Shown one piece after another: positions 24,413 to 34,925 of a DNA stretch of 64,000 bases; the first letter of the stretch is position 1, and every line of letters starts with the position of its first letter. Where the stretch lies: NCBI GenBank assembly GCA_016946835.1, contig JACVTC010000060.1, positions 212,001-276,000 of the forward strand. The letters run 5' to 3'. A model generated the notes under the pieces. That model was not told where the DNA came from, ran no database searches, and saw only the letters and a list, made by a program, of their open reading frames with translations. The translations under genes and the position numbers were made by a program. The stretch comes from Neocallimastix lanati (nom. inval.). Lineage: Eukaryota > Neocallimastigomycota > Neocallimastigomycetes > Neocallimastigales > Neocallimastigaceae.

Positions 24413-25270
24413 AATAATTAAAAACTTTTTTTGTTTTTTTTTAAAAATAAAATAGAATACAATAAACTACAATAAACTAAAAAAAAATGCAATAAAATGC
24501 AATATTATAAAATAGAGTAATAAAGATAAAAAAAAAAATTTTTTTTATTTTTTATCTTTTTTTAAATTAATTATTTTTCTAAATTTATAGAATTAAAAAA
24601 AAAAAAAAAATTAAATAAGGTAATAAAAATAAAAAAAGAAAAATTAGAAAGAAATAATTTAATTAAATATATCTACTTTTTTTTTTATACAAAAAAAAAA
24701 AAAAAAAAAGTGATATAATATACTTAAAAGAACTCATCATTTTTAATATAGAGTACAATGTTGAAAAAAAAAAGTTTTTTTTTTACAAAGTAAAATAAAT
24801 AAAAAATAAGGAATGTAAAAAGATAAAAAAAAATTAAAATTTTAAATAATAATAAAAATAAAAAAAATAAAAATAAAAAAAATAAAAATAAAAATAAAAA
24901 TAAAAATAAAAATAAAAATAAAAATAGAATAGTATGTAAAGTTGTTTATTTGATGGGTTAAAACAATGAATTAATTTCTTTCTTTTTTTTTTTTTAATTA
25001 CAATGATAATTCTTACTTCTTCTCAAATCCGTTAATGTTTAAAGATATGAAAAAAAAAAAAATAAAATAAAAATATAAAAAAATTTTTTTTTATACATTA
25101 AGAAGAATTAGTTTTTTTTTTTTTTTTTTGTAAATAAAATAAATAATAATGATAATAAAAATTATAAAAAAAATAAAAAAAAATGAAATGACCCTTTGAG
25201 AATTAATAATAATAAAAATTATGCTACACTAACGCTTTGTTGGTGGTTACAAATCTTAAAAAAAAAAAAA
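24413..25270. other. A/T-rich spacer between transporter and tRNA array
   Basis: No gene seen. A AATAAA at 24446-24451 and repeated 'acaataaact' just after the stop may serve 3' end formation. (AATAAA)n-like tract at 24850-24926. Confidence 0.7.
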
Positions 25271-25328
25271 AAAGTTAAAAGTTTGCCATCATTGAAAGCG
25301 GTTTAAAAAATTTTAAAAACAAGAAATG
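25271..25328 (+). promoter_or_regulatory. Uninterrupted upstream block of tRNA-Arg copy 2
   Basis: Contains GTTAAAAGTTTGCC and a CATTGAAAGCGG variant of the block found upstream of other array copies, then reaches the tRNA with no insertion. One of two intact landing sites (the other is 42716-42776). Confidence 0.6.
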
Positions 25329-25402
25329 GCTCGCGTAGCCTAATCGGATAGGGCGTCAGACTTCTAATCTGAAGATTGCGGGTTCAAGTCCCGCCGTGAG
25401 TG
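25329..25402 (+). tRNA. tRNA-Arg (TCT), copy 2
   Basis: Identical in sequence to 5180-5253. First member of the dispersed array. Followed by a T-rich terminator-like stretch. Confidence 0.97.
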
Positions 25403-25671
25403 CTTATTTTTAATTTTATTTTTTTTTTATTCTATTTTATTTTATTGCTTAATTTTTTTTTTTTTTTAAAAAAAAAAATTTATATTATTTAACGTTCTGG
25501 AGTGTGAGATTCTTTGCTAATGAACTTTTTATTTCTTTTTATTTAAATATAATTCACTTTTTTTATTTTGAATAATTACTTTTTTTATTTCATATTTTTA
25601 CTATTTAAGAAAAAAATTATTATTATCCTCCAATTTTGACCAATAGTATATTTTTTTTTCTTCTTTTTTTA

Positions 25672-25713
<42 letters not shown>

Positions 25714-25792
25714 ATATTCGTGCAATTAATAATAAATAAAAAAATATAAAGTTAAAAGTTCGTAATAATGGCTACTGTTAAATAAATTTTAA
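25403..25792 (+). repeat. Array unit spacer
   Basis: Shares with the spacers after 28706, 32748, 41653, 42850 and 51876 a block ending TTGCTAATGAAC (25494-25530), a T run, and near its end the block GTTAAAAGTTCG..ATGGCTACTGTTAA (25751-25780) that precedes the next tRNA. The next tRNA is displaced by an LTR. Confidence 0.8.
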
Positions 25793-26582
25793 TGGTATGG
25801 TTCATATAGTTTTAGGAATATAATAATAATTAACACAAATAATAAAATTACAATAAAAATAATTTTGTTTTAAAATCAATGTTTATTTATTTAAATTTAT
25901 AAAAGAAAAATAATAATATAATTATTTATTTAATAAAAAGAAAGTTATTGATTATATTTTATTTCACTAAAAATTACATGTATTTATATTTTTTTATCAA
26001 ATTAAAATTTGTAAAGCCTAACTATTTCTTAATAAACTAATTACTAATTATTTTAATAAATAAAACATTTAAATTGAAATTGAATTATTATTTTAGTTAA
26101 TAATATTATTGTTATAAATAGTAGTTATATATTATTGAATTATTAATTATTTAATAATAGTTTAATACTAATATATATAAAATAAAAATAAAGAGATTAT
26201 ACAGAATATTTTATTGTGGTTTAGTTAAATTTAGTAATTAAAAATAAATTTAAATTGATAACGAAAATTTTAATAACTAATTAAATAGATTTGATTATTT
26301 TCAATATAACATAATACAAAAGAAATATAATATTAATATATTAAGTGGGCAAGGACAATATTCTTGGCTAAAGATTTTTAATACATTATATGGAATCGGA
26401 TCGATAATTCAAAAAGGAATTATAAGTTAATTGGTGATTTATTAACTTAAGATTTCTATTTAGTAATATTTGAAGAATATTGGAAAGTTCCAATTATATA
26501 GAATAGAATAATCTATAAGGTTAGAATAATTTATATTATTCTAGCACAATTAGTATTATTTGTTCATGTTCATTCTGTATTA
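25793..26582. mobile_element. Solo LTR (TGGTATGG type), copy 1
   Basis: Almost identical to 30308-31099, inserted at the same place in the array unit (after ATTTTAA). The right end is uncertain (TGTATTA). Interrupted downstream by element C. Confidence 0.7.
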
Positions 26583-26588
26583 TAAATT

Positions 26589-28000
26589 TGATATGAAATT
26601 TTTATAATCGTATACTTTTATGGGACTTGCAATATTTTATTTGAGGAAAATTAATATATTCTAATAAAACAATTAATAATTTTAACACAATAATTATGTT
26701 AAATAAAACTTAAATATTTTATTATTATATATTTAATACTTTATTTATAATTATTTAAATTATACATTAATTACATTTTTAACATTACTTTTCTTTTATT
26801 ATTTTATTTTACTAATTATTACTAACTAAAAATCTCAATTAAGGCCTCTCTCTAAGACCTTTTAATTATATTTATTTTCTCTATCTCTAAGAAATTATTA
26901 TTATTTTTTTTTAATAATTCTTATTTTTAATTTATTTATTTTTAATTTTTTTTTTATTGTTTATTATTATTTTAAACTATATAATTTTTATTTTAACTTT
27001 AATTAAATTATATTTTATTATTTTTCTAAATTTATTAATTTTTATGTTTATTTATTCATCCCTTATCAAGACCCTCCCTGCTGAAATTAGACTTCGTCCC
27101 CTGAAGTCTCTGGAAAAAAAAACATTTTAATTATTTATTTTTATTTAATTATTTATTTTTATTCATTTATTTATTAACATGAATTTTTGAAATTTCGAAA
27201 TTTCGAAATGTTAAATTTTAAAATGTAAAATTTTGAAATTATAAATTTTGAATTGCAATTTTTTTTTTTTTTTTTTGTAATTACGTTCAACTGTTTTCGT
27301 GTCTTTCCTGTTATTACTAATTTTAATAATTAATATTTTAGTAATGATATTTATGCATTTATCATTTTCCCTTTTTACTTTTCTTTTTTCTTTTCTTACT
27401 TTTTTACTAATATTTTTAATTGGTTTCTTTTCCAATTTTATTTCTCTTACTTCAACAATTTTTAATTTCTCCTCAAGTTTAAAATTTGTTTTTTAGTTGA
27501 AATTTTATAAATATTATTATATTCCAAGAACGCGTTTTTCATTATTATTTCTCCTGAAATGTCATCAATTCCTTTAATAATATTATTCATTATTCCGTTA
27601 ATTTTTTTATATCCAATAATATCTTCTAAAATATTTGATTTAGAATTCATTTTGGCTTAGTATTTACTTTCTTATTTATTTACTAAAGGCGCATTTAATT
27701 AATAAAATATAGTTAATAAATTTTTTTTATAATAAAGATAATAGAAACTGATTAATACAATTATATAATTAATATACAATCTTATCATAATTCATCAATA
27801 TTATTATTTATCTCCCTCCTATAAACTAATAATAATTGATAATTATCTCAAAGATTTATATTCTCTTATTAATTCGTTTAATCAATTATACTATTTTTTT
27901 TTATTATATTAAAAATACTATTAAAATATAATTTTATATTAATATGCCTTTTATAATAATATATCAAATATTACTATTTATTTTATTACACATAATAAGA

Positions 28001-28053
<53 letters not shown>

Positions 28054-28619
28054 TATAAAATTTATTTTTAAAAATTATTAATTATTATTATTATTTTCAT
28101 ATTAATTTCCAATATTGCAACGCCCGGATTCTCCACCATTTTTGATACGAAATTTTTATAATCGTATACTTTTATGGGACTTGCAATATTTTATTTGAGG
28201 AAAATTAATATATTCTAATAAAACAATTAATAATTTTAACACAATAATTATGTTAAATAAAACTTAAATATTTTATTATTATATATTTAATACTTTATTT
28301 ATAATTATTTAAATTATACATTAATTACATTTTTAACATTACTTTTATTATTTTATTTTACTAATTATTACTAACTAAAAATCTCAATTAAGGCCTCTCT
28401 CTAAGACCTTTTAATTATATTTATTTTCTCTATCTCTAAGAAATTATTATTATTTTTTTTTAATAATTCTTATTTTTAATTTATTTATTTTTAATTTTTT
28501 TTTTTTATTGTTTATTATTATTTTAAACTATATAATTTTTATTTTAACTTTAATTAAATTATATTTTATTATTTTTCTAAATTTATTAATTTTTATGTTT
28601 ATTTATTCATCCCTTATTA
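26589..28619 (-). mobile_element. Non-autonomous LTR element C (TSD AATT)
   Basis: Two LTRs of 480 and 477 bp (26589-27068, 28143-28619; TGATAYG...CCCTTATCA/TTA) bracket a 1074-bp internal region. The 4-bp duplication AATT lies at 26585-26588 and 28620-28623, and the tRNA-Arg gene begins 9 nt further on. In minus sense it has a primer site TGGTGGAGAATCCGGGCG (28138-28121) and a purine tract GGGAGGGTCT at 27069-27078. There is no RT, integrase or capsid, so it must be mobilised by a partner; its ends match lineage B. Confidence 0.88.
27211..27650 (-). pseudogene. Short basic ORF of element C, frame-disrupted
   Basis: A 62-aa frame starting at ATG 27650 (MNSKSNILED) stops at 27462, and a Lys/Arg/Glu-rich frame shifted by one base continues to 27211. 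The shift can be placed at an A6 run near 27494. Together they would encode about 145 residues of charged, coiled-coil-like protein. No match to a known domain; it might be a remnant of the charged N-terminus of lineage-B Pol. Function unknown. Confidence 0.4.
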
Positions 28620-28632
28620 AATTTTACAAATG

Positions 28633-28706
28633 GCTCGCGTAGCCTAATCGGATAGGGCGTCAGACTTCTAATCTGAAGATTGCGGGTTCAAGTCCCGCCG
28701 TGAGTG
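28633..28706 (+). tRNA. tRNA-Arg (TCT), copy 3
   Basis: Identical to copy 1. Element C ends 13 nt upstream (4-bp duplication plus 9 nt). Confidence 0.97.
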
Positions 28707-28986
28707 TTTTTATTTTTAAATTTATATTTTATATATTTTTTATTTTATTTTTCATTTTTTAATTATTTGTTAATTATTTTTTACGAAAAAATTTTTTTAT
28801 ATTATTTAATGTTCTGGAGGGCGAGGTTCTTTGCTAATGAACTTTTTATTTCTTTTTTTAAATATAATTCACTTTTTTTATTTTGAATAATTACTTTTTT
28901 CATTTCATATTTTTACTATTTAAGAAAAAAATTATTATTATCCTCCAATTTTGACCAATAGAATATTTTTTTTTCTTCTTCTTTTA

Positions 28987-29034
<48 letters not shown>

Positions 29035-29113
29035 ATATTCGTGCAATTAATAATAAATAAAAAAATATAAAGTTAAAAGTTCGTAATAATGGCTACTGTT
29101 AAATAAATTTTAA
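28707..29113 (+). repeat. Array unit spacer
   Basis: Contains GTTCTGGAGGGCGAGGTTC then TTGCTAATGAAC (28811-28842), TTATCCTCCAATTTTGACC, a T run, and the pre-tRNA block GTTAAAAGTTCG..ATGGCTACTG (29073-29101). Nearly identical to 25403-25792. Confidence 0.82.
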
Positions 29114-30303
29114 TGATACGGGCTGGGGTTGAAACACTAAGATATTCAAAACAAAAAAAAAATAAATATTAACACATAACTATAAAAATAAGTTTGGAAA
29201 CAAGAAAAAAAAAATTAAATTTTAAAATATTCTTTATTTAAATTTAAAATTAAAATTATTTGTTCCAAGTATTAAAAAGAAAGAAATTTATTCTTCTTTT
29301 TATACTTTTATTTTAATACATTTTATTTATTATTAATATATTCTTTATAAAAAAAACTATTATAACTATTTTATTTTAATTTTTAACTATTATTTTAAAT
29401 TATTTTTTTTAAAAAAAAAATAACATTTATTAAATTAAAATATAAAAAATTAATTTAGAGATTGTATCACGAAGGGCATTCCGGGCGGTAGCTTCTTCTT
29501 GATATTGTTTTTCAGAGAGAGAATTATACAGAATTGATATTTTCTGTATTTTAGATCATTTTTTTTATTATTGAAATTCTGTATTTTAGTTCATTTTTAT
29601 TTTTAATAAAGATTTAATTTATTTTTGATTTTTGATTTATTTTTAGTTTATTTCAAAGGTTTAGAAAATATTATACAGAAACTTATAATTCTGTATTTTA
29701 TATCAAATATTTATTGAAATAGGTTTTTATTATTCTTAATATAAAAATAAGAATTAATAATGATTTAAATATTATATAATTTTTAATAAGAATATTTAAT
29801 AATAATTTTTATTATATTTAATATTAATAAAAGATTTTTATTAGTATATTTAATAATAATTTTTATTATATTTGATATTAATAAAAGATTTTAATAAGAA
29901 TATTTAATAATAATTTTTATTATATTTAATATTAATAAAAGAATTTTATAAGAATATTTAATAATAATTTTTATTATATTTGATATTAATAAAAGATTTT
30001 TATTAGAATATTTAATAATAATTTTTATTATATTTGATATTAATAAAAGAATTTTATAAGAATATTTAATAATAATTTTTATTATATTTAATATTAATAA
30101 AAGATTTTTATAAGAATATTTAATAATAATTTTTATTATATTTAATATTAATAAAAGAAATTTATAAGAATATTTAATAATAATATTTATTATATTTGAT
30201 ATTAATAAAAGATTTTAATAAGAATATTTAATAATAATTTTATTTTATTATTATTAAGAGTATTTAATAGGAAATACAAGGTATTTAGTGACACTCCGTA
30301 TCA
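29114..30303. mobile_element. Solo LTR (TGATACGG...CCGTATCA), TSD TTAA
   Basis: 1190 bp with an 8-bp perfect inverted end TGATACGG/CCGTATCA and 4-bp duplication TTAA (29110-29113, 30304-30307). The internal 29780-30250 is a tandem array of a roughly 53-bp unit (8-9 copies). The next LTR starts directly after the right TTAA. Confidence 0.85.
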
Positions 30304-30307
30304 TTAA

Positions 30308-31099
30308 TGGTATGGTTCATATAATTTTAGGAATATAATAATAATTAACACAAATAATAAAATTACAATAAAAATAATTTTGTTTTAAAATCAATGTTTA
30401 TTTATTTAAATTTATAAAAGAAAAATAATAATATAATTATTTATTTAATAAAAGTAAGTTATTGATTATATTTTATTTCACTAAAAATTACATGTATTTA
30501 TATTTTTTTATCAAATTAAAATTTGTAAAGCCTAACTATTTTTTTTAATAAACTAATTACTAATTATTTTTATAAATAAAACATTTAAATTGAAATTGAA
30601 TTATTATTTTAGTTAATAATATTATTGTTATAAATAGTAGTTATATATTATTGAATTATTAATTATTTAATAATAGTTTAATACTAATATATATAAAATA
30701 AAAATAAAGAGATTATACAGAATATTTTATTGTGGTTTAGTTAAATTTAGTAATTAAAAATAAATTTAAATTGATAACGAAAATTTTAATAACTAATTAA
30801 ATAGATTTGATTATTTTCAATATAACATAATACAAAAGAAATATAATATTAATATATTAAGTGGGCAAGGACAATATTCTTGGCTAAAGATTTTTAATAC
30901 ATTATAATGGAATCGGATCGATAATTCAAAAAGGAATTATAAGTTAATTAGTGATTTATTAACTTAAGATTTCTATTTAGTAATATTTGAAGAATATTGG
31001 AAAGTTCCAATTATATAGAATAGAATAATCTATAAGGTTAGAATAATTTATATTATTCTAGCACAATTAGTATTATTTGTTCATGCTCATTCTGTATTA
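30308..31099. mobile_element. Solo LTR (TGGTATGG type), copy 2
   Basis: Starts immediately after the TTAA duplication of the preceding LTR; right end near TGTATTA, followed by TAAA (imperfect TTAA) and 11 nt before the tRNA-Arg 5' half at 31115. Confidence 0.68.
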
Positions 31100-31114
31100 T
31101 AAATTTTAAAAATG

Positions 31115-31150
31115 GCTCGCGTAGCCTAATCGGATAGGGCGTCAGACTTC
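31115..31150 (+). pseudogene. tRNA-Arg (TCT) 5' half
   Basis: Nucleotides 1-36 of the tRNA, cut in the anticodon loop after CAGACTTC by an LTR starting TGATACG. Box A is kept and box B is lost, so normal Pol III transcription is not expected. Confidence 0.95.
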
Positions 31151-31687
31151 TGATACGTATCTTTTATATTTAAAGATGTATCTAAATAATTTTATTTGTT
31201 TGGACGTTGTCAGAAGGGAATTATTAACAAAATAATATATTCTAATAAATATAATAATAACACATAATGTATAAATATAAATATATAATTTAAATGTAAA
31301 GATTTGTCTTTATTTATTTATTCTTATTTCTTTATTTATTTTTATTACATTATTCTCAATGTTTACAAAAATATAAAAATACAAGTTATATATTTATTAT
31401 TATCTTTCTCACTAACTATCTAATTATACACTTAATAATTAATATTTATTATTCTATAAACTATTATATTTTCTACTAATAAACCTGTTATTTTGAAGTA
31501 TCTTTATTATATATTACCTATATTATAACAAAGAACTCGTCGTTTAATTATTAATGAATTATCAAAATATGTATCTAACTATTTAGTCTTATTTAATTAT
31601 CTACCAATCATTATTAATTTTTAATTTATTACTTTAACTAATTTCTAAAACTATTTCTAATAATATTTTTAGTGTGGTATCGTATCA
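31151..31687. mobile_element. Chimeric solo LTR (TGATACGTATC...GTATCGTATCA)
   Basis: 537 bp, related to the LTR at 43214-43759. Its left flank is inside a tRNA-Arg gene and its right flank is pre-tRNA sequence, with no matching duplication. This is best explained by recombination between two LTR copies that deleted the DNA between them. Confidence 0.7.
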
Positions 31688-31690
31688 AAT

Positions 31691-32660
31691 TGTTAAGGTT
31701 CGGAGAGAGGGAAAAATAAAAATAAGTATTAATATAAACAACAAAAAAAAATAAACAAACAAGAAAATTAATAAACAAAATAAATTTTTGTTTTATAAAT
31801 CCTTTATTAAAATTTTATTTAAAAATTACAATATTAATTTACAATATAAAAAATACAATTTTTTTTACTGTTATTTATATTTTTTTTTTCTTAAAATAAT
31901 AGAAATGGTAAAGCCATTTCTTTGTATAATAAAAATTAATTATTAAATATTTTATATTAATTTTTTATTATTAATATAATTATTATTTAACTTATAATAA
32001 ATAATACTTATATATTAATCTATTACTAATTATTTATTACTAATCTACTTAATTATATATTTTAAAAGACAAATTTTTTTATTTTACAGAAGTTAATTCT
32101 GTGGTTTAGTAATATTTATTTAATCCTAAAGTTTAATTTTACTAAGTTTAGAAAAATAATATTATTTAAATTATTAATATAAAAATTATAATCATTTCAT
32201 CAAATTTATAATATAATATTTATAATAAAACATATAATAATAATATAATTATTTCCTTTTATGTTTAATCTTTTATTAGTAATCATTAATACAATTTTTT
32301 TAATTTGGAATTTTCCAAAGAAATAATTGATATTGATAAGTTTAATATTAATAAAAGAAATATTGATAAGATTTTGATAAACTATAAAGAAAATTGATAA
32401 AATAAACTATATAATATTGATAAGGATTTTAATAATAATAAAATATAGATAAGAATAATAAAGGTAGCATAGATAAGGAATTAATTTTAAATATACTTTT
32501 TTAAATAGTATAATTTAATTTGTACTAATTAGGAATATAGATTAATTTATTAGAATATAGAAAGTTCCAAAAGAATAAAGAATCAAATAATTTGTTTAAG
32601 GGTTAAATGAATCATTTAAGATGCATAACCAAAAGAACATTATTTGGGCATTCTTTATCA
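31691..32660. mobile_element. Solo LTR (TGTTAAGGTTCGG...TTCTTTATCA), TSD AAAT
   Basis: 970 bp with duplication AAAT (31687-31690, 32661-32664). The tRNA-Arg gene begins 10 nt after the duplication. Confidence 0.83.
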
Positions 32661-32674
32661 AAATTTTAAAAATG

Positions 32675-32748
32675 GCTCGCGTAGCCTAATCGGATAGGGC
32701 GTCAGACTTCTAATCTGAAGATTGCGGGTTCAAGTCCCGCCGTGAGTG
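32675..32748 (+). tRNA. tRNA-Arg (TCT), copy 4
   Basis: Identical to copy 1; all arms intact. Confidence 0.97.
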
Positions 32749-33102
32749 TTTCTATTTTTAAATTTATATTTTATATATTTTTTATTTTATTTTTCATTTT
32801 TTAATTATTTTTTAATTATTTTTTAATTATTTTTTACGAAAAAATTTTTTTATATTATTTAATGTTCTGGAGGGCGAGGTTCTTTGATAATGAACTTTTT
32901 ATTTCTTTTTTTAAATATAATTCACTTTTTTTATTTTGAATAATTACTTTTTTCATTTCATATTTTTACTATTTAAGAAAAAAATTATTATTATCCTCCA
33001 ATTTTGACCAATAGAATATTTTTTTTCTTCTTCTTTTATATTAATTTTTTTTTTTTTTTTTTTTTTAAAAATAATATTCGTGCAATTAATAATAAATAAA
33101 AA
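32749..33102 (+). repeat. Array unit spacer, interrupted by A1
   Basis: Same order of blocks as at 28707 (GTTCTGGAGGGCGAGGTTC..TGATAATGAAC at 32864-32893). The end of this spacer, with the pre-tRNA block, continues at 39492 beyond element A1. Confidence 0.82.
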
Positions 33103-33623
33103 TGTAAAGGATATAACTCGATGAGCTATATAAGCCTCATTACCATAACAAATTAATCATTATTTAGTATGATCATACGCCTCAAAATCCTTTTACAATA
33201 TAAATATATATTATTTATTATTATTAAATAATAATAATAATAATAATAAAATTGTTGAATATAATTTATACTTTTTAAAGTATAATTAATTGTTTATTTT
33301 TTATTTATTATTATCTAACTTTTTAAACTATTGTTTATTATTTTATTTATTATTATATAACTTTTTAATTGTTTATTTTTTATGTATAAAAGAATAGTGA
33401 ATTAAATGTTTTAAATAATCTTCGTAAGATTATTAATATTTTAATAATCTGATAACTTCATTCATTAAAAAATATTATTAAATAAAATCAAATAAAATAA
33501 TAAAATAAAAATATAATAAAATTCTATAATAATACTGATAAAATAAAATTTAATTATCATAAGGAAGTTATTAGTTTAAAGCATTCCAACCAAGTTATAT
33601 CAAAACCAAATATAATCTTAACA
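33103..33623 (+). repeat. A1 5' LTR
   Basis: 521 bp, TGTAAAGG...CTTAACA; differs from 38974-39491 by a few bases and a microsatellite length. TATAAAAG at 33385-33392 lies 39 bp before GTAAGATTAT at 33424-33433. Confidence 0.93.
33385..33433 (+). promoter_or_regulatory. A1 LTR promoter: TATA box and start-like motif
   Basis: The pair TATAAAAG and GTAAGATTAT, 37-39 bp apart, recurs in A2, in the solo LTR at 41976 (42451 and 42489) and in the solo LTR at 12301. Because GTAAGATTAT is complementary to the sequence after the LTR, the transcript is inferred to start at or just before it. Confidence 0.7.
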
Positions 33624-33633
33624 ATAATCTTAC
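33624..33633 (+). promoter_or_regulatory. Self-priming site of A1
   Basis: ATAATCTTAC directly abuts the LTR and is the exact complement of GTAAGATTAT at 33424-33433, as in A2. Confidence 0.75.
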
Positions 33634-33657
33634 CAGTTGTTTAATAACTTCCTTGGA

Positions 33658-34902
33658 ATGCCGAAATTTGGTCTAAGGAAATCTGGTGTTTATTCTGACA
33701 AGTCTGACGAAGAAGAGATGGATATAAATCAAGAAAACTCGGTTGAACAATTAAGAACGGAAGCTTCACAAGCTTGTGCAACTTTAGCTGGAAGTGTAGA
33801 TCAGTTGAGAAATGAAACGTCTGAAGTTTGCTCTAACATAGTTTCAGGTGTAAATGAAAACTTCGTCTCTAAAGAAGATCTCCAACGATATCATGAAGAA
33901 ATAATGAAGGAGTTTGGTTCTTATAATCGTGCACATGCTGATATAATATCTTCTTTAAACTCTTTAAAAAATGCAACTTTATATTTTAAAAAGGAGCTTC
34001 AAATACTTTCTCAAAAAGGAGACGCTTCTAACGCCTCTACTTCAATAAATAATGTTAGAAATCCTATTCCTTCATTTTCGGATGCTTCAATTCAAAATCC
34101 TTAAGTTGGTGTTGATGATAATGCATCAACTACAACTAGATATGATAACGATCACGATGTTATCATGAGAACTACTTTTTCTGGTAATGTTCCACAAGTC
34201 CCTGATCCTGGGTTATTTACTGGAGATGTATCGGAAACAGAGCTCTTTTGTCAACTCTGTGGTGATACATTTAAGACCTATCCTTGTAAGTTTTGGCCTG
34301 AGGAGTCAAAAATAAATTTCGTTCAATCCAGATTAAGGGAAGCCGCGAGAAGTTGGTATCAAAATAAATATCCAGCAGGAACATCTCCTATTTCTCTAAA
34401 TCTACTTTTGAAAGAACTAAAAGAAGCATTCCCCGACTTTGTGAGCAAAAAATTAAAAAAGATCAATTTAATCAATATAAAACATTCTTATGGAAAAATC
34501 AATGATTATATTGATTCTTTTCGTAAATTAACTACTGACTTAGGTTGGGCAGAAGAGCCATTAGTATTATTTTTCTATAATGGCCTACACCCTAAATTTA
34601 AAGAAGAAATCAATAAAATGGACAAATTTCCCGATAAGTTAGAAGAAATAACTACTAAATGTATTTTAATCTAAGCTTCTCAAGATGCTAAGAATAAGAT
34701 AAATCAACTTTCAGGTTATAAAAACGATAATAAAAGAAACACACATTCCCGTTCTAATAATAATAACAAAAATAAAAATAATGATAATAATAACTTTAGC
34801 AGAAATAATAACTTTTATAATAAATCAAAAAATAACTTCAGTAATAACAATAATAATAATAATCATATTACCGAAGTTAAGAAGATTAATTCAAAAAACT
34901 AA
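33658..34902 (+). pseudogene. gag: A1 gag with two in-frame stops
   Basis: Homologous over its length to A2 Gag (MPKFGLRKSGVYS; NFVQSRLREAARSWYQ; DSFRKLTTDLGW). In-frame TAA codons at 34102-34104 and 34672-34674 replace sense codons in A2; the second aligns with a Glu codon. Ends, like A2, in TCA AAA AAC stop. Asn-rich tail, no zinc knuckle. The nonsense changes should also prevent Gag-Pol production from this copy. Confidence 0.88.
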
Positions 34903-34925
34903 ACAATGGACTTCTTTTGAAGTCC
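34893..34925 (+). promoter_or_regulatory. Programmed -1 ribosomal frameshift site of A1
   Basis: A_AAA_AAC at 34893-34899 in the gag frame, stop TAA next, 8-nt spacer, then GGACTTC/GAAGTCC (34908-34914, 34919-34925) with loop TTTT. The -1 frame runs open from CTA at 34899 into pol. The loop differs from A2 (TTTT versus CCAA) while the stem is unchanged. Confidence 0.88.

Noticed and set aside
27480-27500. A-run in the element C ORF considered as a -1 frameshift signal
   Set aside because: The run is AAA AAA C in the zero frame, not nnA AAA AAC, and no hairpin follows at a suitable distance; a simple indel is likelier.
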